The notes under the pieces: generated by a model
What the model was told of the DNA's origin: nothing
Databases searched by the model: none
The model's input: only the letters and a program-made list of their open reading frames with translations
In this document: piece by piece, positions 10,155-23,528 of the stretch
How positions within the stretch are numbered: the first letter of the stretch is position 1
Layout of the letters: each line of letters opens with the position of its first letter
Assembly (NCBI RefSeq): GCF_910592395.1
Contig: NC_088322.1
Span: 14,877,431-14,937,430, forward strand
Direction of reading: 5' to 3'
Length of the DNA: 60,000 bases
Source of the DNA: Lineus longissimus
Lineage: Eukaryota > Nemertea > Pilidiophora > Heteronemertea > Lineidae
Program-made: the position numbers and the translations under genes

Positions 10155-10178
10155 GGTGCTACATGTACATGTAGCACC
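10155..10178. repeat. Perfect 24-bp palindrome
   Basis: Half-site GGTGCTACATGT followed immediately by its reverse complement. No spacer and no mismatch. Confidence 0.9.
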
Positions 10179-13100
10179 ATTTCCCGGGACTGTAGTTAGT
10201 AATCGACCAGACTCAATGTAATGGGTCAGAGCAATTAGACAGTAGCGTTCTCCACCATGAGATAAACAGTCGTGATCGGAAAATAAGAGATGGCAAAATA
10301 AGCTAAAAGGATTAGCAATTGGCGTGAGTGGAACCATCAGGCTTGACGCGATCCATTGATCTTCTTCTAACAGAATAGTTTGCTGCAAATGACCAAGTAT
10401 CCGTGGTACATGGCAAAGGGAAATATAATCTGTTATCAACCGATATGACTAGCCATCATTCAGTCTGCTCATTTCGCAGCCTTTTCCGGTGAACTATTCG
10501 AGCTAGCTCACCGCTACACTCCGGACGCAATGGACTGGCCTCATCCATGATCCTAATAAGAGTCAATCAGGATGACGAAATGGACTGCCCCGGGAGTCGG
10601 TAGGAAATCTAATCTAACTGGACTCGCTTGATGGTCACTTGTGTTCTCATAAGTGACTTCATCAAACACAACCAAGTCTAGAAGGACCAGGACTGACACC
10701 AATCCATGAGATATTCCCACAATTTTACGCCCCGTCTGGTCTGGTGTGATTGCTTTCTCGGCAAGACATCGAATCGAACTTGGTTAGCACTGACTTGATG
10801 ATCACCAAGAGTCTCTTTATGAATGACCAACCTCAGGAAAATTAAGAATACCCTGTTTAGTAGAGAACGACTTACCAATTTGATAATGAAGAAAACCCTG
10901 GCACTTTTACCTCAATGTTATAGCTTTCTTTCGCAAAATAATGACTGAAACTGTACATATACTAACTTGATATAGTCCCCAGAGGTATCTTTATGAACGA
11001 CCAACCTGAAGAAAAAGACGGCAAAAGTTCTTTCTTCCGTCATTAACAAAGATTCATTCAAACTGCCGAGAATACTGCGGCTTAATGTTGCAGCGAATTG
11101 ATCTAATTCGTGTTAGATGGCGATCTTGGCTGCCATTGTACCTTTCCTGGTTTTTACAGCCACTCAGGGAGGCCACAATTGACCGATGTCCGCCTTAATA
11201 CCATAGAAATCACTTTGGCCAGTTTCTCGCGACGGTTATTCATGGCTAATGGTAGTCAATGACCATTTTGTTGTTACAATCTTACTTTATGGGGCAACGT
11301 ATTACACTTGGGGGAATATCAGTATCTTCGAAGTGTTACTCGTGTTTACACCTGTTGGGGGGACCTCTCAAAATAGGATTAACTGTTCAGTAGTGAACGA
11401 TGTCTAAACCAACACCCCCTTTTTGAGTTCATGATTAAACATCAACATTATAAATGATGCTGAGCATTAGCCTCTTTCGTTTTCTGATACAAGGGTTCTT
11501 GGGGAAGCTAAACTGGTTTCGTCCACGGCTTGAATGGAATTAACGACGACCACAATGCTGACAAAACATGCATTCGATGGATTGTGGGCGTATAAAAACT
11601 CCTTACATGTACTTTAAAAGAACCTAGTAAAAATAGACAAGAAAAAAATAAATTACAAGGGAAAGGGAAGCTAGCTCCAGGAGTAAGGTAGCCCCCTGAA
11701 ATTATGTTTTCAATGCCAACACTCGGAAATGGTGAATCGAGCTTTTCCCCGATTCACCTCATATGCGCTGGAACAATGATTTGTTTATCTTGACCCTCAT
11801 CTGACCTGCCTAATACTACAGTGAAATATTCACAGCGTCAATAAGTGTTAAGCGAGATGTAGCGGCTGCCTGGGAAACATCAGCGGCAAATGATAATCTC
11901 CACGCAAATCAGTAGACAACGTTTTTCCTCCAGGACTCCCTAATTGACCAATGAGAAGTGATGGCCGCCTGTTTCTCCGGGACTGTGACTTTAAATCAGT
12001 CAATCAGCAACGAGTATTTTGGATTTGCCAAATAGCCTCACGTTAGGGAATGTATTCTGATTGACACAATGCTACCTGGCGACGAGGTAACATATCGTAC
12101 ATTGACCCAAGTATCTTTAGTCAATCAATGGACAAAGCCCGCATCTTGGACATAAATCAATATGAATTATTTTGCTAACAACCCGACCTAACTGTATATA
12201 AAGAGAATTACTATTTACTTAGACCATTGACCAGTTATTGGCGCGTTTTTATGATGTGGTTATCTGGCTACCGTCACAGTATCTTATCCAAAGTAGCGTA
12301 TGTGCGAGATCTCGCGGTAACTCTTGATTAAACTCAACATTTCGTTGCCGCTCTCGCGATGAATCAGCACAACTTTTTACGGCCTGTGTGTGAGTGGATT
12401 TTATTTTTCTATCATTTGGGAAATGGTTTTCGTGTTGACGTTGTCAGGTTAACCATTATCTCGTGATAACGCGAGATATGATAAACAAAATGGCGTGCAA
12501 GCTATTATCCATATCTTTGCAATCTATAAACTTAAAGACTCTTTTCAACTAATGTAAAGCAGGGTTTTTTTATCACAACTGTTCATCAGAACGCTAGATG
12601 TTATTTGATTTTTCTGTGGATCTCTCCCAAAGTAGACAGATAATGTATAATGAAGTGTCATACGACAGACCAATCAATCAGTAACCTTTCTACTTTCTGC
12701 GGGACTGCTATTACCAATGAACCAATCACAATGTTACTAAATCCACTGCGGTGAATGAGCGAATATCCAGGTTGGCCAAAGCCGTAGAAAAACCCAAACA
12801 AATGTTAAAAAAGCACATAATAGCTTATCGTGACAAGGTAGATGGTGTTCATAATGATTAAGCGGCCTCTCCAACGGCTGTATATGAGCAAAAAGCAAGT
12901 TTGGTGGGAAGTAGAAAAACCGAGGGCGATTATTAATCGTGACAGGGGTGATACAGAGCAAAAGCATCACCTATCGTGGATGAATTCGTAAAATGAAGTG
13001 CCTGCAAAAAAATCAAGGTTAACAAAACACGATTCGAAATCCACCCAAGATTGATAATCATTGCAATGAATGTTGACCATATCTGGTGCTCAATGACATA

Positions 13101-14472
13101 AACATTTGTGATAGGCAAGATTACTTGAAAATAATGAAGATTTGATGGTCTTTGTAGAAAAGATGAATATGAGCTTCAAAACGGGTTGAATCTTCCGTGA
13201 AGATAAGGGGAAATGCATGGGATAGCTGATCGAATTAAATTCCCCGAGGAGTGAGCACTGGCCAGCGATTTGAAAAATACAGATGTTGTTGGGCATCTTG
13301 GGACTTTGTGACGCGACGTCTGGACCTAAGGACAATGTTTGAAAAAGCATTGTCGTTTTCCTAGGGTTTAGTCTACAAAAGTGCACATGAAATGCTGAAA
13401 GCTTTTACCATTGAAGAAATAACTTTGTAGATATGGCTCAAGTGTAAGATCTGTAGTGTTGGGCCATTTTACAACCAAATTAGACATAACAAAACTCACT
13501 TTATTTTCATTTAAAAACTTTCATCAACCTGATATTTGATCAGCAGACGTCTTTTCAAAAAAGTCCATCGTGATTGGTTCATTTGGACGACTGTGCCGAA
13601 GAAGCAGGCTGTAGAGCTTCTGATTGGCCAACTCGGCATTATCAAATCTTTAAAATCCTGCGTGGGGAAGTATTGATTGAATACATATATTCAGAATTCT
13701 TAAAGGATTTAGATTAGGTTCTCAGGATGGCTAAACTTGTAAGGTTCCTGATGGTACACGTAAATACTATTAGAAGTAACATAACAGCTAATTTTCCTGG
13801 AATCAGTATAATTGAATATATCAATCAATTGTCGCTATTGCCTCATTATCAGACTCATACCATGTGAAAAGATAAGAAATGACAAAATTAAATCACATTT
13901 ACTTTAAAATCAAGATTTATCTTATTTTCTGCAAGAATTCTATTTCATTATCAGCTTCTTCATTATCTCTGTTGAGAAATGTTTAATAAGTCTTTGGTTC
14001 AATGGTAATTCATCTTGTTTAATGACAGTAATTTATAATTAAATCGCCTTGAGTGAAGTGGTGATTGAAATCAATTGATTGGTATTTCAGATAAAGAGGA
14101 TTGAAATATATCGACATTTCATATAAGATAACGAAATTTTAGGGACTCATGTAGTTAATAGTGACAATATGCACAAAACCATGAGTGGTTATGCAGCTGA
14201 GGTAAAGCATACACTGACGCCTGCAAATTATTCCATCCATCTCACAACAGAAGATAGAAAAACTACGGGGATTATTTCGTGACTGCACCCACAGCTGAAA
14301 TATAAAACTTGGAATGCGATTAGAACTACCAGGCTTACTGGCAAATAAAGGGATGTTCGCCCTATTAGCAGGGTTGCACGAAAATTAGACTCGGACAGGT
14401 GACTGAGTGGTTGTAATGAGGGTCCAATTGTCTTGAACACGGCAAGTTGACAGCCGCTTATGGGCGCAAACA

Positions 14473-14497
14473 GACAACATGACACGGTCATGTTGTC
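14473..14497. repeat. Inverted repeat, 11-bp arms with 3-bp spacer
   Basis: GACAACATGAC (14473-14483), ACG, GTCATGTTGTC (14487-14497), no mismatch. Could be a dimeric protein-binding site. Confidence 0.85.
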
Positions 14498-16332
14498 ATG
14501 CAGAAAAACATGGCCGCTACACAGAAAGAAATGGCTGCCGAAGTACCCTTAGGTGTGGTCATTATAATCACTGGGGAATTAGTGACGTGTTTACAGTTGT
14601 GCCAGGTGTGAGAGAAGGGATCTGTTTATGTTTGACAAAATTAGCCTCCTGTTTGTGGCTAGTTATTCTGTTGTGTTAATTTTCACTCGTTATTTTTTAG
14701 GTAAACAAACTGATAATACTGCAGCTCGCGTGAAAAGTTTCTGATTTTTTTTTTCGGAAAAGTTGTCATTGCTTGCACTCGGTTCGTAAATTAGCCATAT
14801 TACGCATTATTGTCCTTGTTAACCTTACTCTACCACAGGGTGTTGTCATGGATTGAGTAATGGATCAGTTGATTGAGTACAACTTGGCTGTCTCTGCTCT
14901 GCATAGATAGGAAAGGGGTGACTCCCCGTCAATTCTCCATTAGTCTCATCGGAACACTCAAAGTACTACATAGGACGGTTTCGATTGGTTGATATTGATG
15001 AACAACTCAATGACTGCTTTCAATACTGCTTCGGAAGGTGCACATGTGCAGAAGGGGGAGATCCGGTGTGACAGCGGATATAGTCCCCCTGGAGTCATAG
15101 TCCGGTAGCATTGTATTTGATCAATTAAGCAGCATGATCAACCCTAACCAAAACATTTAGCAATGCGGGCTATTGTTACACGGACTATCAGCCCTAGGAC
15201 TACTATCCCTTGCACACCGGTAAAATGCCCTGAAAATAGAGAATAATCTGGACACTTTCTTTATATATGTAGAGACAGCTAGGCTTTAAAACTCAACTCA
15301 ATCAATGGCAAGATCCTGTGACTCTACTCCCACATCACCAGCGCCTGTCATCTCATGAGCAAGAGATCGCCTGATATGATGGTTGTTCAATGGAAAGTAT
15401 GACTGAAGAGCATTCTGGGTTAAATTGTCGACTCCTGAACAGTTCAGACAAGTACAAACGTCACAAAATACCTCTAACTATAACTTCGAATAAAAACTAT
15501 GTTTCAACTCCAACATATCCGAAGGCTGTCGTCTTGAAAAAGAATCCAATATGCAATTTTTTTCGAAAAATATCAATTCTTTGATATCTATGTAAACTGT
15601 CATCAGGTTTTTTTTCTTCAAATCTTCATCTGAAGAAACCACACGCCTCTGAGATTAAAATAATTTAGACAAAATGCTTGGATGTTCGGTACGAAATTTA
15701 CCTGATTACATCCGCGCGATATTCTATTCTATCAATGATTCTCATAATATAGCAGACCACAGATTCAGGCACGTTACTGGAAGTTAATTTCTGTTGACAA
15801 CATTTTTCTAAAATGTTGGGACTGATAAAATACGTGATAAAATAGGTTTGCGTGGATATCTCCGTTTTTTTGTTTCATTTGATTGGATCTTTTTTCATAT
15901 TTTTTAGACTCAATACTTTCTTCTTTAAAACGAAATTGGCTTCATTTTGGGTCGTATGCCATAACCAAATTAGGTGTCTCAGAAACGCCATTTTTCAACG
16001 GAAAACGCCTTTGGCATGATAAAGGTGAATGTCGCACAGGCCCACACAAACATTCTAGGTGAAAGTTTCGTTGAAATTCTTTGTTTCAAGATGGTCCACT
16101 TCGACAGAAGGTCAATGAGCTTGTGCTACAGTACAAGCTCACGAGCATAATAACGGAATATGTAGTATGAGTATCTCGTGTTCGAGGATGTTGTCACGGC
16201 GATGGAACATGGTCACTTGCACCTAATTCAGCCATCTTGACTACGACATTATAGCTGGTAGCCTAAAAAGTTCCAGCCACCAGTTCGAACCATCCTCCCA
16301 GCGCCACCAAGGGACCGGCATAGAACCAGGGC

Positions 16333-16398
16333 TATATAGCTCGGGATTTTTGATTGGATGTTGTGGGTGACGTCATGGAAGGTCGGCGCCATTTGCAT
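16333..16398 (-). promoter_or_regulatory. Candidate Pol II promoter: octamer, CRE, CCAAT and TATA
   Basis: Reading the minus strand: octamer ATGCAAAT (16398-16391), perfect CRE TGACGTCA (16375-16368), CCAAT box CCAATCA (16357-16351), then TATATA within the self-complementary GCTATATAGC (16340-16331). The order and orientation fit transcription leftward from about 16305. About 98 bp beyond the TATA, AAGATGG at 16238-16232 offers an ATG in strong Kozak context overlapping a YY1-like site. Its frame (MAELGASDHVPSP) is only 13 codons unless spliced at a weak GTGACC donor. No following gene is recognised. The CCAAT-TATA gap (12 bp) is shorter than usual. Confidence 0.4.
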
Positions 16399-17009
16399 GG
16401 TTCTGGTCCGCACAAGCATTATCTCTAGAAACAATTGCCTTTTCACACCATTACAGATTATAAGATTGAGGTTCCCCGTCCTAATTACACTTTAGGTCAC
16501 TTAAGGTTCATCTTGAGAATAGTCTCTCGACCAACCGGAACATGTCAGCATACCGGATCAGCATTTCGTAAAGAATACCTTTGCAACGCCCGTTGATGGT
16601 CAGTGTCCAAGTCGCCTTGAAGGGTTTTGCACTAAGACAGGAAGACGTACAAGGATCCTTGCAAAACCAAAATCTTGGTTCATCTGTTAACTGGTTATGG
16701 AAAGTATAATCTATTCGAGAGAACTTAGGAAACAATCGGCATCAACTCAGCATTGACCTGAGCACCGCTGAAACAAATGCCTTCAACTTCAGTTGCCTTA
16801 TGACGTGCTTTGCACCAATTGACACATCGCTTATGCTCAGCCTTCAAGACGCTTCAGCAAACTACGTGAATCATGGAGTGCATGGGGTATCGTATAGTTA
16901 AGTCGTTCGGGCCCTTTGCCATCTCGCAGTTGTGGAGGAATGGCTCTATCGTGTCTTGCAGCATTTGAACAAGACATACTGGTTCACTCAATTACCCATT
17001 ACTGACGTG

Positions 17010-17515
17010 TTTTGCACTTCCAAGAGGTTTCGACCCTGATAGGCTCTCGTGAATGGGCGGTAGAGAAGGGCTGTCTCATTGCTCAAATCGCGTTCCCGAC
17101 CCTTCTATATGATCTGTGTTAGTGGTAATTCTATACCTCGTATGATGACCACTTCTCTGAATACGGTTCCCTGGTACTTTCAGTGACCTTTGGACAATTT
17201 TTGCCCACGAGGTATTTCAAGCTATGATGACAGACTCCATTATTAACCGCTGGAGTATGTACCCTATCCCATTGTCTTCTGTTAACTCGACCCTTCTCCG
17301 AGCGATGTCACTCAATACTGAAGGGGCTTCAGCCTGATAGGCCACGTGAAGTCATTACGGGTAGAGAGGGCAGATCCCATTATCATTCTGTTGACGAGCC
17401 CATTCTCCCATCAAAGTTATGCTCCACATTGAAAGGGCTTCAACCTGATAGACCACTTAAAAGTCACCGGCAGACAGGACATATCCCATTGTCATGCTGT
17501 TGACTCGGCCCTTCC
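17010..17515. repeat. Degenerate tandem repeat, unit about 110-120 bp
   Basis: Three to four diverged units share a core like GGCTTCARCCTGATAGRCCA, then GGGCAGATCCCATTGTC, then CTGTTGACTCGRCCCTTC. Cores start near 17035, 17333 and 17444, with a weaker unit near 17217. Confidence 0.6.
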
Positions 17516-20500
17516 CAAATCTAGGTTAATATCGCAGATCGGGAAACATAACCCGACCAAAATGGAAAATAGCTATCGTGTCTTCTGCACGAGTGCTGTG
17601 TCTACATCGTCACGTGAGCACTTTTCTGACATGTTGCTTGGAATATGGTAAGACGCTAGTAAGAATGATATCACACGGGGTTGACGCCAGGAGATTCCTT
17701 TGGCAGATTGAAATCTCTATCATATGTGAAATCACTTCCACAGGGAACTTTTCTTATTTGATTATCAAAACTGTCTTGTTCGCCCAACGTAATATAACAG
17801 CACGATCAACGTCAATTGGTGAGACTATACCATCAAACTGTTTACTCGGAACCGCTGTATGGTTTCGGGGTGTTGGTATTGGCTTCTCGGGTCCGTATTG
17901 GTATTGTGCCGTTCAACCGGAGCCTTCCCTTGCCGGGCAGAGAGCGCTAAAAAGAAGTCTGCGTCTTGACACGATAATCTCTTTTCGAACTGATAAAAAG
18001 CTTGAAACGTCGTTGAAGCCACCCTGAACAAGTTTCTAAGAACACATCGATCTTTCCCATCTCAATATCTTATGGTATCATCCACCGATCAACCGGCTCG
18101 GAATGAACCTGCGGCGTCCTCGAGAAGGCAATTATTAGGTCATCTTTGGGACCATTTCCCTCACTCTCTACTACCCCAACAAAATGTTAAACTGCTGAAA
18201 ATGGCTTTGGTTATATAAAAAATAATTCATGTTCTGATTCAAAGGAATTTCCCTCCCTTTGGCCGTGTGGTTTCCGTTTGATCCACCACAAACAGCAGCA
18301 ACCCTCTATTAAACCAGTGACCATGCTCTAGACTTAATTACACAGTTTAGAGGCATACTGATGCGTACCAATTAGATGGCCGCCATTTTGCGCTCATAAT
18401 TTTTACACCTCCTTTGATTAGAGGACACGCCATTTGGCCGTAATTTTCTGTCTACTGATTTCTCCAGTTCGTTAGTGTTGGTCATTTACTTTTCTCACAT
18501 CTTTGACGCCTACGGGGTCGCCGATGCAATTTAGCGGTCTTCTTTTTGTTGCCTAGCAGGTCGTGGCGCCTCCCTTTTACAAGAAAGTTCGCTGGTTCAA
18601 AGAAGCGTGGTAGAATAAAGATAGGCCACAACCTCTGCGCAGTGGGAAGCTTCAGGCGCGATTTGGTTTTTTTTGTAAGCTGAAAAGATTGTGGTTGGAT
18701 CCAAAAGTGAAATCGCGCTCCATCCCGATTAGAAGGTGCATTCCTGAGTTAAGGCAAGAATCGGGCGAAAAGGTTCCAAAAGTAGTACGTTATCATTATA
18801 ACTAAATATACATTTGTTGACCACAAAGTCTGGACTAGAAGTGTCGCGAGGTTAAGATTTCATGTACATTACTATACAGTACTATTTCCCGAGACGTGTG
18901 ACACGAAGCGTCATGGTACCAGTCGAGGGATATCGGGTGAGCAGATACCACGAACGACCAGCTGATCAGAAAGCATATTAACACGTCTGATATTGAAATG
19001 ACAGAATCATCTTGGTATGACAACGGATGTCTGTGGTGTGACTAGGTCTGTCATTCGAAACGCCGGGTGGGGAGAGTTGATTTAGCTGTCTCTGATGTCT
19101 TCGGTAACGTCTTCTCCCGGACTCTGGTCCCCTGGGTTCCCTGGCTAACCAAAGAAGTCAAAAATACAATTTACACATCTCACGTGACGACCAACTTGTC
19201 GCTTAGAGGAACAAAGATTGACACTTTCTCCACACAGACCTATTTCAGTGTATTCTTGAACCGCGTCGTCAAGTAATTCCAGTTCCAGTCATGCGGATGA
19301 GAATGGGAATGAAAGCTGGTTAACCATGGTTACGCCTTAACACTTAAATAGCGCTATAACATTCACGTTTGCATCTCACAGTCCATTCGAACGAGTTGCG
19401 ATCGAGGTTTAGTGTTATACTTACCTATTGAAATACCACCTCTCAGTCTCAAAGCTAATCTTACCTACAAAGAAAAAGAGGACAGAAGTGTAAGCTCAAT
19501 ATCTTAATGCAAAGAACTCAATGGATGAAGGCATGAGATCCCCACTCAGTTATGGTGTAATGATGTTTTGTTGATCTTGAGTGCAACGCCTTACCGCTCA
19601 GGCGGCCATCCTAGTGTTGGTGTGGGTTGCTGCTTTAATGAAAGAAAATGAAGGTGCAAAAACTATTTGGAACTAAACAACACCGTTGATGTTAATAGGG
19701 AAAGTCTCATTAGTTTCGGGGTCTTTACCTGGCGTTATCTTCAATATTCTGTAATAAATAACAGCGATACGACAGTTACTTACAACCACAAAGTAAAAAA
19801 ATCATGTTTCTGGACTGAATAACACCGAGATCAAGAGATGTGGACACGAGTTTAGAAATAATGTTCTGTGATTAAGTAAATCACGAGAATGTCAGCCAAA
19901 ATGTTTTCCTTTCGTGCAAATGTCGCTAACAAATTAAGGAGGTGGTACCAAAAACTAGTTTCTGTCCAATGACACCATTCACTTTCATCTAGTCTAATGG
20001 TAAATGCCTCGGAAAGATCAATTAGTGTCACAAACCACGACCACAAATACGGTTTTTAAGGCGAATGATCTGGAGATCACGGACTCGCGTCGAGGAGAAC
20101 CTGAGAAGCTCCAATTCATCCGAGATTTCTTTCGAGACGTGACAGAAATGTAACGTCATCTTTAATATATCCAAGACGACTGGTATAGGCTAATATAAAG
20201 GTTGCCGTTCCTGTCCGAGTACTGATTGTTATTGATGAAGTCCGATTGAAGACACAAAATAGTTCGCAGCGGATTTCCCTGGTGATGTACCACGGATGGG
20301 TTATTCGGATGTTCTCAACCTTTGACAGCCATTAACACTGAGCAACCAACCCCGTAGTGAAGTGTGTCAAGCGACTTTCGGATAACGACAGCAACAACAA
20401 ATGAAAGTGGTCTGGGTGAACGAAGGAAGCTGGCAGAATTCGTTAGGGAAAATCAGATGTCATCAACCAATAATGACTGTCTTGGTCCGGAATGGACTGG

Positions 20501-21576
20501 TTCTCGGCGGGAATCAATCTCTTCCGGAAAAGTTCATCTTTAACCAAAGTGGTGTACACAACATCTTAACGCTGTTATTGAGGTTTCATTTCACAAAAAA
20601 TGACCAGCTTGATGACGGTCTTTATGCAGAATCATCAGCTGCATCTGCACGTTCTATGATTTCGTTCAACTCGGATTTGCAATTTCTACCAAACCATGCA
20701 GCAGAGCATTGTAAACAAGCAGATGAGTCGTGTATCTTTACCTATCTAGTCAGGCAGACGACGGAAATTAATGAAATGTGGAAACCCTCTGTTTACTTCT
20801 CAAAGTTGAATGACTCTTCCAAGCGTTCGAATTCTCGCTGTTTTGCACCTCATGCCTCGTTTTCACTATGCTTTCCGTCATTTTCAAGGTCTCGCGTCGG
20901 GTAGCGGGATTGCCCATCGGGGAAGTGTTTCTCGAGGTCTTTCTTACGAGCTTGATGCTTTAGTCAGTCGTTCTCGCCGCTGGGGACTCGTGGTAAAATA
21001 TCATAATGGACATCCTGCGGTTTATACCCTGTGCATCGTACTAAAAGCAGGGATTAAAAGGAATACTAAACATCCCAATAAATTTCATTTTCATCCCGTC
21101 GAAAATGGTTATCTTTCAGCGAGCAAAACAAAGGGCCGTGTAAAGTGACTTTATCCCTCTGGAGAATAAGTCACGTCCTAATGGGAATGATCGATTTCTA
21201 CTTGAATACGGAATGCAAGATGAATAGTACACCACTGGCTCCCTAAGCTCGATGACTTTGTTTGAATCATGGCCGGATATCTATCTCTAAAACCACCATG
21301 TCTCAATTACCTTATTAATTCGATTTACTGTTATTATTAATCATCAACTCCGGAGTTCCATTCTGACAGTTGTCACCAAGAGCTTCCCCGTGAGCTAATG
21401 CACTCAAAACCCCTGTTCGTCATCGGGATAGAAAGACATTTTCATTTAACACTAGCTAATTAATGATCTTCAAGGATGTATTCCCAATTATTTCCAACGA
21501 ATTCCGAGAAATTGCGATGTTGACCAAACTAATTGCGTTCATCACGTAGTCTCGCACACTCGAGACTTTGTAACTG

Positions 21577-21824
21577 TCTATTGGTTTCTATCGTGTCTGC
21601 CCCGCAGTAAATGTTAGCTTGCTCGATCATTGGGGGATCGCACTCCTGTTGTAACTAATTCCATGATTAATTAGCAGTTTAACTCTGCCATTGGTGATAT
21701 TATATAGACAGCATCAGAACTTCATTATGATAGAAATACATGGAAGTACACCCCAGACAACGGCATTTCTAATGATTTCTATTGGTTTCTATCGTGTCTG
21801 CCCCGCAGTAAATGCCAGCTTGCC
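21577..21824. repeat. Pair of direct repeats, 201 bp apart
   Basis: 37 identical bases at 21577-21613 and 21778-21814 (starting TCTATTGGTTTCTATCGTGT), with matching AGCTTGC just beyond. The 164 bp between them are unique. Confidence 0.9.
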
Positions 21825-23481
21825 CTCACATTAGTCGATGCATTGCTTATCAATCAGTGTAAGTCCACCCTTCAATGATATCGTTTTGTTATTATTAAAA
21901 CTGAATCATGAAGATAGAAGTGCACTTGTTTTTATCACAAGCGACCCACAGCAGCTGCGCCATGATTGGCTACACTCCGGCCGCCATCTTGAAAAGGTTT
22001 ATCAAGAACCGCCAGACGTACTTCTTTTTGGATTTTTGTATTACAGACATTCCTCTTTGAATATTTACCATACCTGTATGCTGTTTCCCCCTAATCCACC
22101 CGCTAAGACTGTAAGAGGATTACTAAAAAAGCATTCCCGATACTGACCGAGGTAGAAAATGAGGGTTTTTTTCTGTCAGTGATCTCTGAGGTGTTTCGAG
22201 TTCGAGCGATCTTTAACTGAGCAACGAAGTAGATTCAGTCTGGTAGTTCCTATTTTCGACCCCATATGATTCCCATATCAAACTCTCATGAAACTCCAGC
22301 AGCTTGAGTTCCCGACAGCAGATTGAAACCAATCGGATGTAGTATTGTTATTGATGACTGGCATCCATATCGGATGTCTTTCCGACTCAATGGATCATTG
22401 ATAATGACCATCCATATAGGAGGAGACGAACTTTACTTGTGATTGGGCTGAGACAAGGAATAAGCCATGATGACGATGATATGATGTCTTTCATCGACCA
22501 GGAAAATGGAAGACGAGAATCGGCCAGAATTAGTATTTGCTGCGATTGTTTTCCGACTTAGACGGACCAGACACGCCCTTTTATCATAAACATTAGTGGT
22601 GATTTGGTCTAGAATTTGCGCAGATCTAAAAAAATGGTATATTTTCCGATCTGGTTTGCAGAAAGCATTCGCGTTTCTTCCATGGCAGACCATCTACCCT
22701 TCTACTTTCTCAAGTCTTCAGATCCAGAGTTAAACGAAAGAAAGAAACAACAGATTAACTTTCTGTTGAATGGAATCTATAGGCGGCAGCCAGATATGCC
22801 TGATTAAGTTACAGGAAGTCGTCAAATGGGGGTCTCTTCCATCTCAGAGTATATCAAAACTATTCACTCGTGTACGAGGAGCATTATTTAAAGCTAAATC
22901 AACGTTATCACCTTCATAGACTTAAAGCCTTCGAAATTTCAGGGGAAAATCTAAGGTCAAGACTTTAGAAAAGTACTGTCAAGTTGATTTCAGCAAAGTT
23001 AGGCTATGTTTCTAATCTGTCTTGTCCCATTGTAGTCGATAGTTTACTTCTCGAGAAGATGTAAGGAGCGCGAACTGTTTCGACAGAATACGTCCTAGTC
23101 ACGATAAGACAACGACATGTAAATGCAAAGATCCATACATTATAATAAAGTACGATCTTCAGCAAATTGCTAAGCCGCTTTCTAAGGATTGGAAGTAGAT
23201 ATAAATCTATTTTCTTCTCTTGTTTCCATCTGACAAGTCAAGTAGCTAAGTGCACAACTGATTTGTCCTTACAGGGTGACGCAAAATAGATCAAATGGAG
23301 ATTGGCTTCTGGAAGACATTTTGAATCCAGCGGTTCACTTTGCACGAATTCTCTGCTACTAGATATTGCAAGGCTGTTGCAATACTAGCATGATTGAGAT
23401 GGAGTATTATGAGGAGCCGTAAAATATAAGGATGGTCTTTTACCAGCCCGGCGTGCTCTAGCTAAGCTGACAAAGGCACTT

Positions 23482-23528
23482 GCTGATTGGTTCCCCGGGA
23501 GTTCTTATTCCCGGGGATGAAACCATCA
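23482..23528. repeat. GC-rich hairpin next to a CCAAT core
   Basis: Perfect arms TCCCCGGGA (23492-23500) and TCCCGGGGA (23509-23517). The pairing extends imperfectly to CTGATTGGTT on the left and AAACCATCAG on the right. Confidence 0.7.

Larger units (their letters stand above)
9755..16216. other. Gene-free stretch
   Basis: No exon or gene recognised. Contents: a 24-bp palindrome (10155-10178), an 11-bp-arm inverted repeat (14473-14497), a TATATAAAG word near 12196, and CCAAT-box pairs at 12670/12722 and 13571/13621. It may be intron of the candidate gene beginning at 9678. Confidence 0.5.

Noticed and set aside
17578-18027. 149-codon open frame, plus strand
   Set aside because: Within chance length and composition unlike a protein.
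20401-20904. 167-codon open frame, plus strand
   Set aside because: Near chance length, no recognisable domain, no clear splice or promoter context.
22682-22807. 41-codon frame starting MADHLPFYFLKSS
   Set aside because: Too short to judge without homologues or transcripts.
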